Source: Dactylonectria macrodidyma
Lineage: Eukaryota; Ascomycota; Sordariomycetes; Hypocreales; Nectriaceae
Direction: 5' to 3'
Assembly (NCBI GenBank): GCA_020744425.1
Contig: JAGMUV010000007.1
Location: 1 to 64,000, forward strand
DNA length: 64,000 nucleotides
Shown here: piece by piece, positions 30,557-43,033 of the stretch
Layout of the letters: each line of letters starts with the position of its first letter
Position numbering within the stretch: the stretch's first letter is position 1
The notes under the pieces: generated by a model
Databases searched by the model: none
Told to the model about the DNA's origin: nothing
The model's input: the letters and a program-made list of their open reading frames with translations, nothing else
Translations under genes and position numbers: made by a program

Positions 30557-31943
30557 CGCCATTCTGGACCGCGTATGCTGGAAACCCTGGCCATAAACAC
30601 AGAATTGACGCGTGGCCCGTCGTCGCTTAGAGGCCTTGAACTGAGGGTTGGTGCCGGCGTAGAGGCGGTCACGTCAGGGTCGAGATAAGAATGCAACTCC
30701 TTGGTGCACGGGTTTCGGATTGGCCTGGAGCACTGGACGTGCCGATGTTTGCATTGACTCGCCAAACTCAATATACGAAGCGGCTGAGGTTCTGTGGCCG
30801 ATAGTCGCATCGAACTGCCAAACTCAATATACGAAGCAGCTGGGGCTTCGGGGCCGATGCAGTAGAAGCTGGAAGACAGCGCATAGCAAACCAGGCGCAT
30901 GGACTGATTGACCTAATTCAGTGGCGTCTTAAATGAGCTAGATGTAAGATGAGAGCGTTATCAGGTCAAAAAGCATGATGGTTTGCGTTAAAGTTCTGCG
31001 CCGTTTGGTTGCATAAGATCCTGCAGCTAATAGAAAGTCTTAAGCGTCTAATTCAAATGTCTAATAGCTTAAGTAACCTGTTATAAGCCAGGACCCCCTA
31101 TAGCCCGGCTTAGACCTCGAGCTAATATATAAGTGCTAAATATCTCACCGGGGGTTCTTACGTATCAAGTATAAATATTCACAGTTCTTTTAAGGTTAGG
31201 ATATGAATGTATGTGAGGTGTAACAGTCCGGACGCCGCACAGGCAAAGCTCTTATTAAAAAAGCAGTGATAAATCACGTAATTGTGGTTGTCTTATACTT
31301 CACGCTAAGCGGGGTTTGGCTGACTGCCGATCTGCCTCACTTCGATGCATGTACGGATGGATGGATGGATGGATAGATGGATTGTATTTCGCTAGATATT
31401 GAATCTATGGAGGCACATTCAATTCAACTCGAATCTGCGGGAGTCGCATGCGATAGATTCGATAGATGTCATCATGTCTGACTCTGAGAGAGTGGTAAAC
31501 GGCCTCTGGGGACGCGATCAGCAACCCGAGAGGTGACAGGTAGTCAAACATGGATTTCGCTCAGCTGCGGCGGCTGTCGCCCCCTGCCAAAGGCACCTTT
31601 TCAGCCTTTTGACATAAAATTGAAGGTTCGGGAGCACCCAAAAGTCAATAAGCGTTGTGTTTTAGCTGCAAGGGACCAGAAAATTGAAGGGCCGAATACA
31701 ACTGACGAGTGTTGTGCAATTTTGAGCAACTAGTGAAAGTATACTGTATTGAAGTTGATACGACAAAGGGAGTAAGATTCATAGGGGATGGTTTTACATG
31801 TGATATATTTCAGGCGATTGCATCCCAGCACCTTCATCTCTCATCTCTTATTTTGCGCATCAATAGGATTTCTCGTCACGATATCTATCCTCAGTCACGC
31901 TCGAAGGTAATGTCGAATTGTAGTCTTTATAACTCATCTCACA
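30557..31943. other. intergenic with short tandem repeats
   Basis: An imperfect direct repeat of about 57 bp occurs twice around 30760-30860, each with CCAAACTCAATATACGAAGC. A GGAT tetranucleotide run lies at about 31354-31380. The minus-strand open frame at 30448-30900 overlaps the LTR relic and has no domain. No gene is supported. Confidence 0.5.
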
Positions 31944-32270
31944 ATGTCCGACGAGCAAGTGCTAGCCATAGCACAAGCCCAGACTAGGCCGCTCGTCATC
32001 CTCTGCGATGGCACCTGGTGCGGTCGCGAAGCGAATACAAGATCGAACATCTACTTTCTAGCCAGAATGGTGGGGATCGACATCGAAAATCCAACGGACA
32101 CAGATATGTATTTCATAGGCACAATGGCGTGGTACATCCACGGCGTTGGGCTTGGGAGTGGGCGACTTTTGAGTAAAGGAATGGGTAGAAAACCATGTCA
32201 TCATGTACGCCAATGGGAGCGCCAAATTTCAAGTCGCTATGAGGTCAAATCCTGCTGCAACTTAGGATAG
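31944..32270 (+). pseudogene. N-terminal fragment of a DUF2235-type hydrolase
   Basis: About 75 residues after the ATG resemble the start of DUF2235 proteins (Tle1-like phospholipase/hydrolase fold): a PLVILCDGTW strand and loop with the DGT motif, then a TRSNIYFLARM helix and a YFIGTMAWYIHGVGLGSG segment. After about residue 82 the similarity ends, and the frame closes at 32270 without the GxSxG nucleophile region. No continuation was found up to the lipase gene. Probably a truncated relic. Confidence 0.6.
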
Positions 32271-32734
32271 GATCAAATGGCGCTACCGGGTGGAGTCCAT
32301 AACTTCCAAGACCGGCGTGTTTGATCTGCTGTCACGATAGACAGTGCTAAACCGCACTTAACATCTGCTCCTGTAAAGGTGGTGGACGACGGAAGTAGCT
32401 GCTTCCTCACGGGTACGACCCAAACCTTCTCGTAGGCCTAGAGGATTGAATCCAATCGAGCCTTTCATATGGTCGCCGCTGACTTAACCCTTACGATTCG
32501 CCCCGGACCTTAAAGCTTACGGGAAGTTACGCAACCCACATATAGGTGTTCTCATTGCATTAAAAGGATCAGCTCGAATGAAATTGCATGTGAAGCTTTA
32601 TCTCTCAAGATATTTAGTCTTAGTAGAGTTATAAGATTTAACATGCTACCGACTTATCCTTACCCGCTCAACATATTCTTTCCCAAGATTTTCTGAGTCA
32701 ATCTAAACAATATCTTACTAAACCAATTCCTACA

Positions 32735-34576
32735 ATGTTGCTCACTTCAGCTCTTCTCAGTATGCTCACTGTCAGTGGACTCTTTGGCAAATCTGTCCTG
32801 ACACAAACTCTCAATGACCCGGATGGGCTTGTTACTTTACGGAACCTCGCTCAAGAAATAGAGAGGACTGCACCCGACAACAAGTCAATTCCGATTGTCT
32901 TTGGTAGGTATTCCAAGTATTCCCGAATGCAACTAACAACGCAACGAAGTGCCTGGATTCTCTGGTTGGGGCGCACCGCTGTTCGGTGCCCTTAACTACT
33001 TCGGCGGCGTAATTGACATCCCGAAACTCCTTGTCGATAGAGGACATACAGTCATTGTTGCGCCAGTTGCTCCAATCTCCACCAACTGGGAACGCGCTTG
33101 TGAGCTATACAGGCAGCTCACTTTCGGACAGTATGTTTCAATAACACATATTTCAACATTCGTAGCTGATTGTTATTAGATTCAGCATGGTTAACTCGGA
33201 GACAAATTCTATTGACGAGGTCTATGACGTAGACGTTGATTACGGCTCTTACTTTGCTGCAGATCCAGCTCACGCCCCAGAGCAAACCAGTACCACCGAC
33301 AGGAGACGGGCAATCCTGTTTTCAAACTCATCAGACTTTCGCAACTGGACGTGGGACTGGGATCACAAAGTTCATTTTGTTTGCCACTCTCAAGGCGGAA
33401 ACACAGTACGCTACCTCATTAGTCTGATGGCCAATGGTGCCGGAACTTTGCATCCCACATACTTTACCGAGGCAGGGAGAGATGATTGGACCATCTCCGT
33501 CACAACCCTTGGGACCCCTCACAGAGGAACGACTATCATAAATGCCCTCGAAAGTTTCCTTTCCGTATGTAGTCAAGCCCTCAGTTCCCAGATCCAAGCC
33601 TTCAAAGACTAATGAAAGGTAGCGATCAAGGCAACAGGCAGTCGGCTTGGTCGCAAGACTCTTCGCTACGGCATCCTTCTATCCTCCAAAGCAAAGGGCT
33701 TATGATCTTCAGCTTGATCACTGGGGAATCCGCAGAAATGCGGGAGAAACCTTTCAGGACATGCTCGTCCGTATGGAATCAGACAATGGCCCTGTGTGGA
33801 AATGGCTGAATTCCGACAACAATGGCCTTTACGACAACAGCATCGAAGGTGTCCATGATCTCTCTCTGAAGGCAATCAACGCCTCAGAAAATATCTATTA
33901 CTTCAGCCTATCCTTCCATGCAACAGATCCTTTCCCCGAAACCTGGCCTGCGTGGGGTAGGGACGCAATTGACTCCTTTCCCACCAGCATAGAGAGTTTC
34001 GTGCGGGGAGTGGTAGGAAATATTCCAATCCTCCGGTGGCTGACGGACATAATAATCAACGCATTCACTAGCCTTGGATGGAGATTCATCATAACCGTAA
34101 CCAGTTTCCGCTCTTTCGTGGAGTGGGTTACTGAAGCAGTGATAGCTAGGGTTCTCCAGGAGCTGGGTTACGATCTCGTGCTTCCAAATCCAGGAAGCTA
34201 CATTCCGCGAAAAGACGTCATACCAATATTACTACCGAGTGTCTATGCAATGGGAAGCCAGGAGCTCACGCCGGTCCAAAGGAATATCCTAGGGCCTAAT
34301 CTAGGAGACTGGTATCAGAATGACGGGGTCGTCAACACTGAGTCCATGAGTGGTCCAGACAACTTCGTCAGAGGCATCAGCTCCCTACCGGATCTCGACT
34401 TTAGCATCGCCGGAAAGCAGGGAATCTACTGGCACTTAGGCGTTAACTATCAAATGGACCATGCAGATCAGATTGGCGTTTTCATTGAGCAAAGCACAGT
34501 GAGGCTCCGGGCTCTATGTTGCTATGGTCTTACTAACTTTGAAGCAGGGGGATCTCATGAAAGAGATGTATCTTAA
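32735..34576 (+). CDS. secreted triacylglycerol lipase-like alpha/beta hydrolase
   Basis: Four exons: 32735-32903, 32950-33130, 33186-33564 and 33623-34576. Introns are 46, 55 and 58 bp with ACTAAC, GCTGAT and CTAATG branch points. All phases agree, giving 560 residues. The first roughly 18 residues look like a signal peptide. The oxyanion strand IPIVFVPGFSGWG is followed by the nucleophile motif CHSQGG (Ser about 185), then LGTPHRGT, the acid in NDGVVN (Asp about 477) and the His in MDHADQIG (about 523). The arrangement, the large insert between Ser and Asp, and the His-Ser-Gln-Gly form recall bacterial thermoalkalophilic and staphylococcal-type lipases rather than the common fungal class. 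The enzyme probably hydrolyses esters outside the cell. The first residue of the nucleophile motif is Cys instead of Gly or Ala, a notable variation. Confidence 0.85.
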
Positions 34577-35997
34577 TATCGCGAACCTGATATCACGGTT
34601 GCCGGTTAATTAGGCCGAGTTGCTCCCTCTATTTGTTCTCCCGTGAGCCGTTCCCCACAGCCCATGAGACCTCCTCGTAAGTATGAGAGACACAGCTCGG
34701 GTCATTCCTGCTCAAAGCTGTCTCAGGTGGTAGGGATACGGGAGAAGTCATCGGCGGAGGGTTCTCGGCTGAAGTCATAGCATAACCTCACACATACCGT
34801 CTCACGAGCACAGTCCCTACACAGAAAATTCAGGATTATTAAGGAGATACCAAAATTCGTCCCTATGTATAGAAATTTGTAATAGGAACTTAATCAACTA
34901 GAACACAAGCAAATCTGTGGTAACATTAAGCTTCGATAGATCTGAGCCGCTTTACTGAAACCCGGATTGCCTGCCCCAAGTGTGCCGCAAGGGGAACAAG
35001 GTTCCTAAAAGAAATCCCCCTTGCAACGCAATAGAAATGGCTCAAATTCAGTGGACACAGGTGTACGGGTTTGCTACCCACGTCTTTCGGAATGATCGGT
35101 CGTCAGTTGATCCGGGTGTTGGGGTGACAGGACTAAACCGGGACCTGTCCCAATGTCGGGGCCGCACACACAAGAGTAGAGGCAATGCGGGGATGGCGAG
35201 CCATTGGGCGTGTTCAGCATGATGTTTTGATCATCCCTCAGATACAATTGGAGTTAAGCAACCGACTAGCTAAATTTGTAGAGCCGCGGCTTGACAAGAA
35301 TCGACCACTGAACACCGCAAAAACCTTAGTAACTCATGCTGCCGAGATGGAGCATACAATACCTACGTAATCAAACCACTGGTTCGAGATCAAATGATCT
35401 CGGAGATGGAGTAGAAGCATTGTACACGATCGTTGTGTATTGGTGGATCTAACGTAATAGCATGAATCACAAAAAGGCGTTTGCATCATTATGCCGTAAT
35501 TGGCATGTTTAACTTTCTTCTACGTACCCGATGCCTAACTCGATGGATGCCAGAGAATCTTATATAGTTCATTGATGGGTAGTATCAACGGCCAATAATC
35601 CTCTCTATATTGAAGATTCAAATAACATATCAAAATTGTCCACAATCGCACCAAAGTGGCAATAATGAGTACAGGTCAGCTTCCAGATCCTGAAGGCTAC
35701 CCATACACGATTCAAGATAGTGCACAGATTGCCGCAAATAGGTAACAGTAAATATAATGATAAGGACAAAGAGGACCAAGACGGCCAAAAAGATAATTTC
35801 AGGGAGTCTCATACTGATCGAAGTAGTCATCGATTTACTCATCTAAAATGTTTGTAACGACTTGGATGTAAGAGGATAAGGACCAAGTCATAAATGCGTG
35901 GATGGTTTCGTTCAAGGAAATTGAGAGCAAGAGCACCGACGCCGCTAGTCTGTTGCGACTCTGGGCCTTTCTCGACAACAAGCAGCTGTGGCAGGAT
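34577..35997. other. intergenic; one possible small membrane peptide
   Basis: A 70-codon frame on the minus strand at 35630-35842 contains a strongly hydrophobic segment (about residues 13-34) that could be one membrane helix, but there is no other support for a gene. Other frames here lack domains. Confidence 0.3.
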
Positions 35998-37005
35998 CTA
36001 CTTGGAGCGGCGACAGTGGCGGAAGGGGTAGACGGGTGGCCCGATTGGCTCAGACGACTTGACCTCTTCGGGGTCGAGATAGGAAAGCACCTCTTTGGCG
36101 CATGCGGCGGCAGTTGCTGCCGCATAGTAATGCCAGCAATGTTCTTGTGAGAATTCGCGTAGTCGGAAATATTGCGAATAATAATGCAAGAGAATTCAGT
36201 CATGATTCCCGCAGCCTCCATCTCGAAACAGAGGACGTCGCCGACCTTATGAATGATCGCTTTCCTTCTTGTTGGGCTTTTGACTACGCTATCTCCCGAG
36301 GCGATTAGTCCGTAGTGTATTTCGGGATTATCAAAGTCGCGTGTTAGTCTTTCAACGCATCTTGAGCGATCGCATTAGTCGTACGAAGACACATTAGATT
36401 CGTAAGAGTATTCTGCGTTAAATAAGATGTCTGCTTCGTCTGAGGGCCGTGCATAGACCGCAAGGTGACGTCCCTTCTCTATTATCGTAGAGATAAACTC
36501 GTCAATCCTGGTCTCTTTAACCATGAGATCAGACCTCATTGTCTCCACGGCACTCCTGAGTGAACTCAGTGGCGCTATTAGAAACCCTTTAAGGTGGAAG
36601 TCCTCTTTGGTGTCTTTCCCTAAGTCATACTATACGATACCCCCATACTGCCCTTCAGGCACGCTCACGACAAAATCGCCCAGACGAATATCGTGCTTTT
36701 GATTAGAACCCCTCTACTGATGCTAATAAGGAATCCCACTTGACGTAAGGAAAGGTGCGGGCTAGATTAGTAGCCACAGTCGCGGCAGACCCTTTGCCTT
36801 GAGTTCCAGAAAGAGACGCTAGAATTACATAGTGGCTGTGGAGCTCGCCTAGGGCGTAGATATTAGGATCTCCTTCTTTGGTAAGTAGACGACGGTGTTC
36901 TTAATCGAGCATGTAGCGAAGAGCGCTCATTTCAAACGTCATAGCACAGACCACGGCGACATTGTAGTCACTATGAGTTCTTGCGTGTTGAGTTCTGGGA
37001 CCCAT
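35998..37005 (-). pseudogene. nucleoside phosphorylase (PNP_UDP) domain pseudogene
   Basis: The minus-strand frame opens MGPRTQHARTHSDYNVAVVC at 37005 and resembles the PNP_UDP_1 module that forms the N-terminus of many fungal ankyrin/NACHT receptors: VAVVCAMTFEMSA near the start, a GSAATVATNLARTFP-like stretch, CFEMEAAGIM, and IIIRNISDYANSHKN followed by a YYAAATAAACAKEVL helix. It is broken by a stop after MLD, by a TAA after SSYD (both consistent with C-to-T) and by a one-base shift between SHKN and the next helix. A region near 36650-36750 is also poorly matched. No NACHT or repeat part follows in the leftward direction of transcription. Confidence 0.7.
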
Positions 37006-37396
37006 CGTGACGGCGCTAGCCAGGAGCGAGAGGCTATGGATATACGGCGGAGTCGGCGAAGCCAAAAAGTGGCAGTTCAGCGAAGGAGATCGGCGTGTGT
37101 GGCTGCTTCCTGTGCCTATATATGTAGAGACTTTCCGTCTATCTCCGGTCAAGAGGAGATCTTACAAAGACCAACACATAACTAAGTTATGGCGTTAACG
37201 CCATAGGAACATGATTCGTAGACAAGCAGGTAATACATCATGCAGGTAGTGACCAGCTCGTCTAGTCATGACTGAATCAGGAAAGTCAAGAAATCAACGC
37301 ATCACCACTTCTGTACACAGACGCTTTAATGCAGCTCAGTCTGGAAACCAAAGCTTCGCGAGGCTATACTATCATGATAGGTGTCCCCGCCTTCCA

Positions 37397-38330
37397 CTAC
37401 AGGCCTAGGCCAAGGTAAAAATGTGTAGGTTGATCGATGCTACACGCACTGGAATGGTGGTAAGAACCATATTGGAGAGGCGTCCGCCCCAGTGAATCCG
37501 GTTCATCGACATCCCCATCCTGTTTTGTTCTATATTCCAAAAGATGCTTGAGAATATGACGGTATCCATGTGTCACCGCCACGTGAAACAGGCCCCTTTC
37601 GTGAGTCGGAACCGTACGGAGACTGGCTTGCGCCTCCAACAGCTTTACCACCACTTATTCAAGTCCACCCTCAACAGCGAGGCTAAGCGGTGTGACGCTC
37701 CGGCTACAACGTCTGTCGCGGTGCCGTAACTGAGCAGTAGCTCCACCACCTCTACTCTCCCCATCTCGCTCGCCTGAAAAAGAGGTGTCTTCTCGTGGTC
37801 ATCTTTTGATTCGACGTCGGCCCCGCGCTTCAGCAACAGCTCTACAGCCTCTAGGCTGCATCCGCGAGCCAGGTGTAGGGCCGTCATGCCGCCCTTTCGG
37901 CACCGGTTGAAATCTGCTCCCGCCAACAAGAGAAGCTTTGTAATGTGGTCATATTTTCTTCTCCACTGCTACCAAGAGCGGTGTTTGGTTACCGTCATAA
38001 GCACGCTCGGTATTGGCGCCGTGCTTCAACGGCATGCTAACAGCTATCGCATCACCCTTCTCGCTGGCTAAAGCGAGGGGAGTGCGCTGCTTGCTGTCTA
38101 CAAGATTTACGTTGACGTTCGGCCATTCGAGAAGCGCCCAGAGTGTTTCTGTATCTGAGCCTATTGAGATCGCGTAGTACAGAGCTGGTAGATCCCTCGC
38201 TATCTCATCCTATCGATTGACCAGCAACCGCGGGTCCCCCATAGATCCTCGATGAGCTCTGGATAATTGCCCCTGATTACCTAGTATAATACCTGCAGCA
38301 CATATTCGATCTTCTCTTTCCACAGATTCA
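37397..38330 (-). pseudogene. ankyrin-repeat remnant
   Basis: Minus-strand frames contain several ankyrin units: RTPLALASEKGDAIAV, GMTALHLARGCSLEAVELLL, KTPLFQASEMGRVEVVELLL and GLFHVAVTHGYRHILKHLLE. They are separated by stops and frame changes near 37950 and 37700. The remnant directly follows, on the same strand, the stop of the 948-residue membrane protein gene. It could be the eroded C-terminal ankyrin part of that gene or of a separate receptor. Confidence 0.65.
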
Positions 38331-38406
38331 CTTCAGTACTCCAAGTCAAGCCTCGGGGGCGCGCAGGCTGCCGAGTAAGTCACCCAGGATTACCCCCAAT
38401 TCGGAC

Positions 38407-41383
38407 TTATGTATCGTCGTTTGGTCTAGCCTGTCCTTGAAACGTGGTCCAGACGCATCGATACTCAGCAAGGGCTTTCTGGATATCCTCGACATTGGCA
38501 TGTTCTTCCGAAAGCTGGCGGAGCCAAACTACTTCCTTGTTGATGCTACTCCAGGCCAGTTCTCGCTCAGACTGCTCCTTCGACTGAATCGCTTTTCGAT
38601 ATAGCTCGCCCAAGTCCCTAATTGCCCTAGCCTTGAACTGAAGGGGCACAGCCTGCACCAGCCACTGTAAGAGATTTTCAGCCTGGCTGAGCTGGTTGTT
38701 CCGCCTCATGGAGGAAGCTGTAGACAAGAGAGTTTCCGTTACTGCGCTGAGGCTGGGAAGTTTTGAGCGCTGGATCAGGGGTGGAATGATGCTCAAGAGT
38801 GCGTCCTCGCGAGATGCGATGCCGGCTGTAACGACGATATCTGCAATTGCCGCGACGTGCGTGTTTGCCAAGGCCCGAAATGCCGAATCATTTGCTTCAC
38901 TTCCAGTCCGTGACTGATGAGTCCAGGGTTCAACGCTATCTAGTGGTTCCAGAACATTTGCTAGCCGGCTGATGAAAATTGTAAAGATGTCTTGGGCAAG
39001 TAGTTGTAGTAGTGAACTCTTTGTTCGAATGGACAACAAGACCCCATCATTCGACCCCTGCTCATGAGGCCGTTGGGAACCAAGGCTCGTAAGCGGAATT
39101 GAAAGGGTGGTCGGACACAAGTCTCTCTCAGAGGGCATATCAACCGCAGATTCGGGCCGTGCATCCAAGCTCATAGGCTGAGGCGAAAAGAAGGGCATTG
39201 GATCCTCAATGATGTCGTGTGTCTGTGTGATCCAGAGACGAATAGCAGAAATGGAGTTATGCATTTCGGTCTGTCGCGCGAGCATAAACACCTTCTTCAA
39301 TGGGTCGTCATCATATTTGAGTTTCCTTAGTGACCAGCACCACAGCCCCAGAACTGCCTCAAGCTGCCACTCACTTATCTCCCAGCGACCCGCATTGCGG
39401 CATATGAGAAAGTGTATTGGAAGAGCAGCCAAACCTTGAGTTGATCCAGATCCATTAGACGGGCTTTGCAGGTGGCATGTTGTCGACCAGAGCAGCGCAT
39501 GAGCCTCTCGCCATCCTGGCTTGAGTATCATTTTGGAAAATATGTACTCCGCGCACTCCTGCATTGCGCCTTGAAGCTGCTTGGCCGTTTTACGGACCTC
39601 GGTGTCCCACCGCTGTTCGGGTGAGTTCGCAGCTTTGTCTGTCAAGTATGCCAGTCGGGATCTGTAGAGTACGAGCTTTGCTGCATCGTTTGGGTGGCCG
39701 TCTTCTTGCTCGTTGAAGTTTAACCACTCCAAAGCTTGGACAGCGCACTCGAATGGATCAATCTTTCTTTCCTTTTTGATATAGAAACCTACGATGCGTC
39801 CGCCTGGGCCGACATCTGTGTCAGCAGCATGGGACGCACATGCTGGTCTTTGCAAAGGTGCTGGCTGATCGTTAATAAACCATCCAATATGGCTACCGCG
39901 GTTGTCTAATTTGTGGTAAATATTAGCACATTGACAAAAATTTCGAAAACCAATACGGTCACGACTCACCACTGTCCTGGGAATCAGATTGTTTGCAAGC
40001 GTCCTTGATATTGAAAGCCTGCCAGTCCAGTTCATGACCTTCGATGGACCTTCCTAAGACCTCTAGCTTGTTGTTTTCTCGCCCAAGGCGTCTACTCCTG
40101 AGCACTGAGCGAATAATCGCCATAAGAAGCGTGAGTCCAAGCTGGTACAAGGCGATTGAGCCGTGCAGGCCACGGAAACCAATGAATTGGCAGACGAAAC
40201 CAAATGTTGATGAAATAAGCGCTGTCCAGAAAACAATACCCTTGGGCTTGAACAGCTGGTGTCGTTTGTCGGAGTCCATGTCAACGTCCTCTTTCCAGGA
40301 GGTCACAAATTTCTTCTTTTTCTCTGAATACGCAAAGGCATTGAACAGTTGATCTCCAATGCGCTGCCCGCCTGGCTGTATCCAGAACATGACTGTTCCT
40401 GGAGCGGAAGCCTGTCGGATTGGATGAAAAGATCAGCGACACTGGAACGCGACACTTGGGAAGAGTTTCGGCCTTACCGTATCTTGGAAATTCCTCTCGG
40501 TAGATCTCTTCTCAATCAGCCGAGCGGATAATGTCATCCCAAGGACAAGCATGGTTGTGCCAGAGGTGACAAGCACGAACGACCACAGATTCGGGCCATC
40601 CGAACCCTTGTACAACTCAGGGGCGTGAAAGGTAGCCCAAGTTGCATACCCAAAGAAGCTGAGCTGCATGACAATACCAATTATAGCGACGGCGAAGAGG
40701 ATTTCACGCTGCACAGCCTTGATGCCAATGTTCAGTGATAAATTGGGATGCGGCGCGAATCGCATGGTTTGCCCAGTTTCCTCCTCGCCTTTCGGGTCAA
40801 TCTCAACCCAAGTCGAAGATCCATCATCTGTTTCAGATTCGCGAGACTGAGTGTAGAGTTCTTCGCCGCATAGTGCTTCTTTCGGGAGAAAAATGCCGCA
40901 TGAGGGCGGGTGAAGATTGATACCCGTATCTCGCTTCAACTCAGGATAGAACACTTCTTTGCTTTTCATGTGGAAGAATTCGAGAATCCACGGGCGGCCA
41001 AAGACGCGACAGATGCCCCCGTCAGACCATAGTTCGCAGACATCCTCGCTAGTCGATGAACACAGCTCGGCTTCTGCTACTCCATGAGCCTCCTGGGCAC
41101 GTCCAATGAAAGCCTTGATGGACGCGTTCCCGTATACTCGGATAACTGACACGACGGCTGTAAGAACTCCGAGAGGGGCGATGCCGAATATGATATTGTC
41201 CAAGAAGCTCGTAGACTCGCTCAAGAACTGCTTCGTGGCCTGCTCACCGAAGAGCACAATTATCGGGGCCAGATCTGTTGCGAAGTTGTTGGTGAAATCG
41301 TCCCACTCATCCGCCTCGCCAACGGTAATGGCAGCGGTTGCACCCATTGCGAGAGACAACAGGGACGCAATGCTGGAAGACAT
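38407..41383 (-). CDS. large conserved fungal membrane protein of unknown function
   Basis: Three exons: 41383-40478, 40411-39970 and 39905-38407, with introns of 66 and 64 bp in phase, giving 948 residues. The N-terminal 300 residues have an acidic EADEWDDF segment, hydrophobic helices around residues 65-85 (IIFGIAPLGVLTAVVSVI) and two or three more at about 225-285. Exon 2 encodes a further pair of membrane helices. The rest is a soluble, helical, Trp-containing domain without recognisable catalytic motif. I recall N-terminal regions of this type heading ankyrin-repeat proteins in ascomycetes, which fits the ankyrin remnant immediately downstream. The ORF itself is intact to its stop codon. 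Function unknown; probably a membrane-anchored scaffold or receptor-like protein. Confidence 0.75.
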
Positions 41384-43033
41384 TGCGTAATACGCATCCG
41401 AGATTCAAGTTGCAAGAATCGAACCAACGATTACAAGCGGTGTCCAAAGCGCCTTGGAGAGCAAAAGTTGAAGATCAAAGGTGAGCATGGGATTGTCAGC
41501 ATTTCCAGCCACCGGGCGGGGGGAAACCAGTCATCACATATCCGTAATTACCAGGCATGAGTTGAAATGTGAGGTAAGGTGTGCAACTTTGGATGGATTG
41601 TCGTGGTTCCGTCGCAGTCAATTCGATCAAGGGATAAGTGTTCAATCGAGTGTGGACACCAAGATGATGATTGTATTGATCTAGGATGCCTCCGGCCCCC
41701 TCTTTTCCTGAGAGGGGTTTTGAGTTATCTGGATATTGATATTGTCACGAGCCCAGATTGTCTGTAGTGTCTGATTGGGTGTTTGTTTTTACTTGATTGC
41801 GTCATGCCCCCGTGTTACGAGCTCTTATTGTGTGAGGCATCTGATTGGGTGTGTGAATGTTCTTGCTTGCGTCAAGTCCCCGCTCTGAGTCCCTGTACAC
41901 CCTTTATGCTAAGGTAGCTAGAAGGATATTGCTATAGCAGTCACAGGCCGTGTGCACGCCCACATCGTGGCACCCCGCTCCCATATGGAAATATGGAGGT
42001 TAGGGTTCCCGCGTGAGTTCAGAGTACAAAAATTGTTGGAAACAAAGCGAAAACAGCATATGTGATAGAGCAAGAGAAACCCAACTCAATGAGAATAGTC
42101 CCATATTTTTCTCTAATCTGTGGGATAAGTTATCGTGATTTGGAATATTCCATCGATTGATGTTGGACAAGTTGGTCGCTGACATAAGGAAAGTCTTGGC
42201 TCACATTTAAATCAATCGGGTTTAGCGCGATCGCTACCCTAGACCTGAGCGTCGAGCGAAGAGGTCCTGTGCTCCTCTAGGAGACTTTTGCGGCCTTACA
42301 GCTGCCCGGACGGAAAAGACACAAACAAAACATGTTGCAGGGATCACACACTCGTCACATTCCGTTGTGAGTTGCTAGCAGCAACAAAACAAACAAAAAA
42401 GCCTGACGAAGGGGAAGCAAAACCATTTGCTGGCAGAATTGTCTTCGACCAACCCCTGCACAAGCGAGTATTCATCCATTCATCCATCGTCTATCCATCA
42501 TCATCATTACCCAATATTGGCTGGCTAGAGCTGTCGCACTCTCATGTTTCCTCTTTCTTCTCTTTCCAACCCAACACAGGAGATGGGTGGCTAGCAATCC
42601 TATTCACATCAGACGAGTAATTCTGAATGCCATAGTCTTGAAAGACATCATGATCGACATCATGATCGACATCATGACTGGAGAAGGAGGACTGGGATTG
42701 TCAAAACCTTCGGGGCTATTAGAGGGTGGTAAAGTGAAGTCGTCTGATGATGACGCAAGTTTAAGGGCCGGAATCACAGAAAAGCTGGGTTTTATACTAC
42801 AGGAATAAAGTGCGCTCGGCGGGATGTTTCATCCTGCTCTTCCAACCCTTGCATGGATGGATGGCTGAGGGGGAGAGAGGAGCAAACCACCCCCCCCCCC
42901 CCAAAAGCAGGGTTTCATTGTTATTGTTATGTAAGCCGCAACAGCCTTCAATAAAGGGGGAAGTCATTCTGCTGTCTCGCGTCACTGTCCGGGGACAAGC
43001 CGAAGCATGGCAGTGTAAGTCTTGTGGAAGACA
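41384..43033. other. intergenic with simple repeats
   Basis: This is the upstream region of the leftward membrane-protein gene and of the rightward pseudogene at 43034. It holds an imperfect 70-bp direct repeat (CTGATTGGGTG at 41771 and 41841), a GACATCATGATC triplication at about 42646-42681, and a poly-C run at about 42888-42901. No supported gene; the 110-codon frame at 42288 shows no domain. Confidence 0.45.

Noticed and set aside
30448..30900. 150-codon minus-strand frame
   Set aside because: Begins downstream of and runs into an LTR relic and a 57-bp repeat; no recognisable domain.
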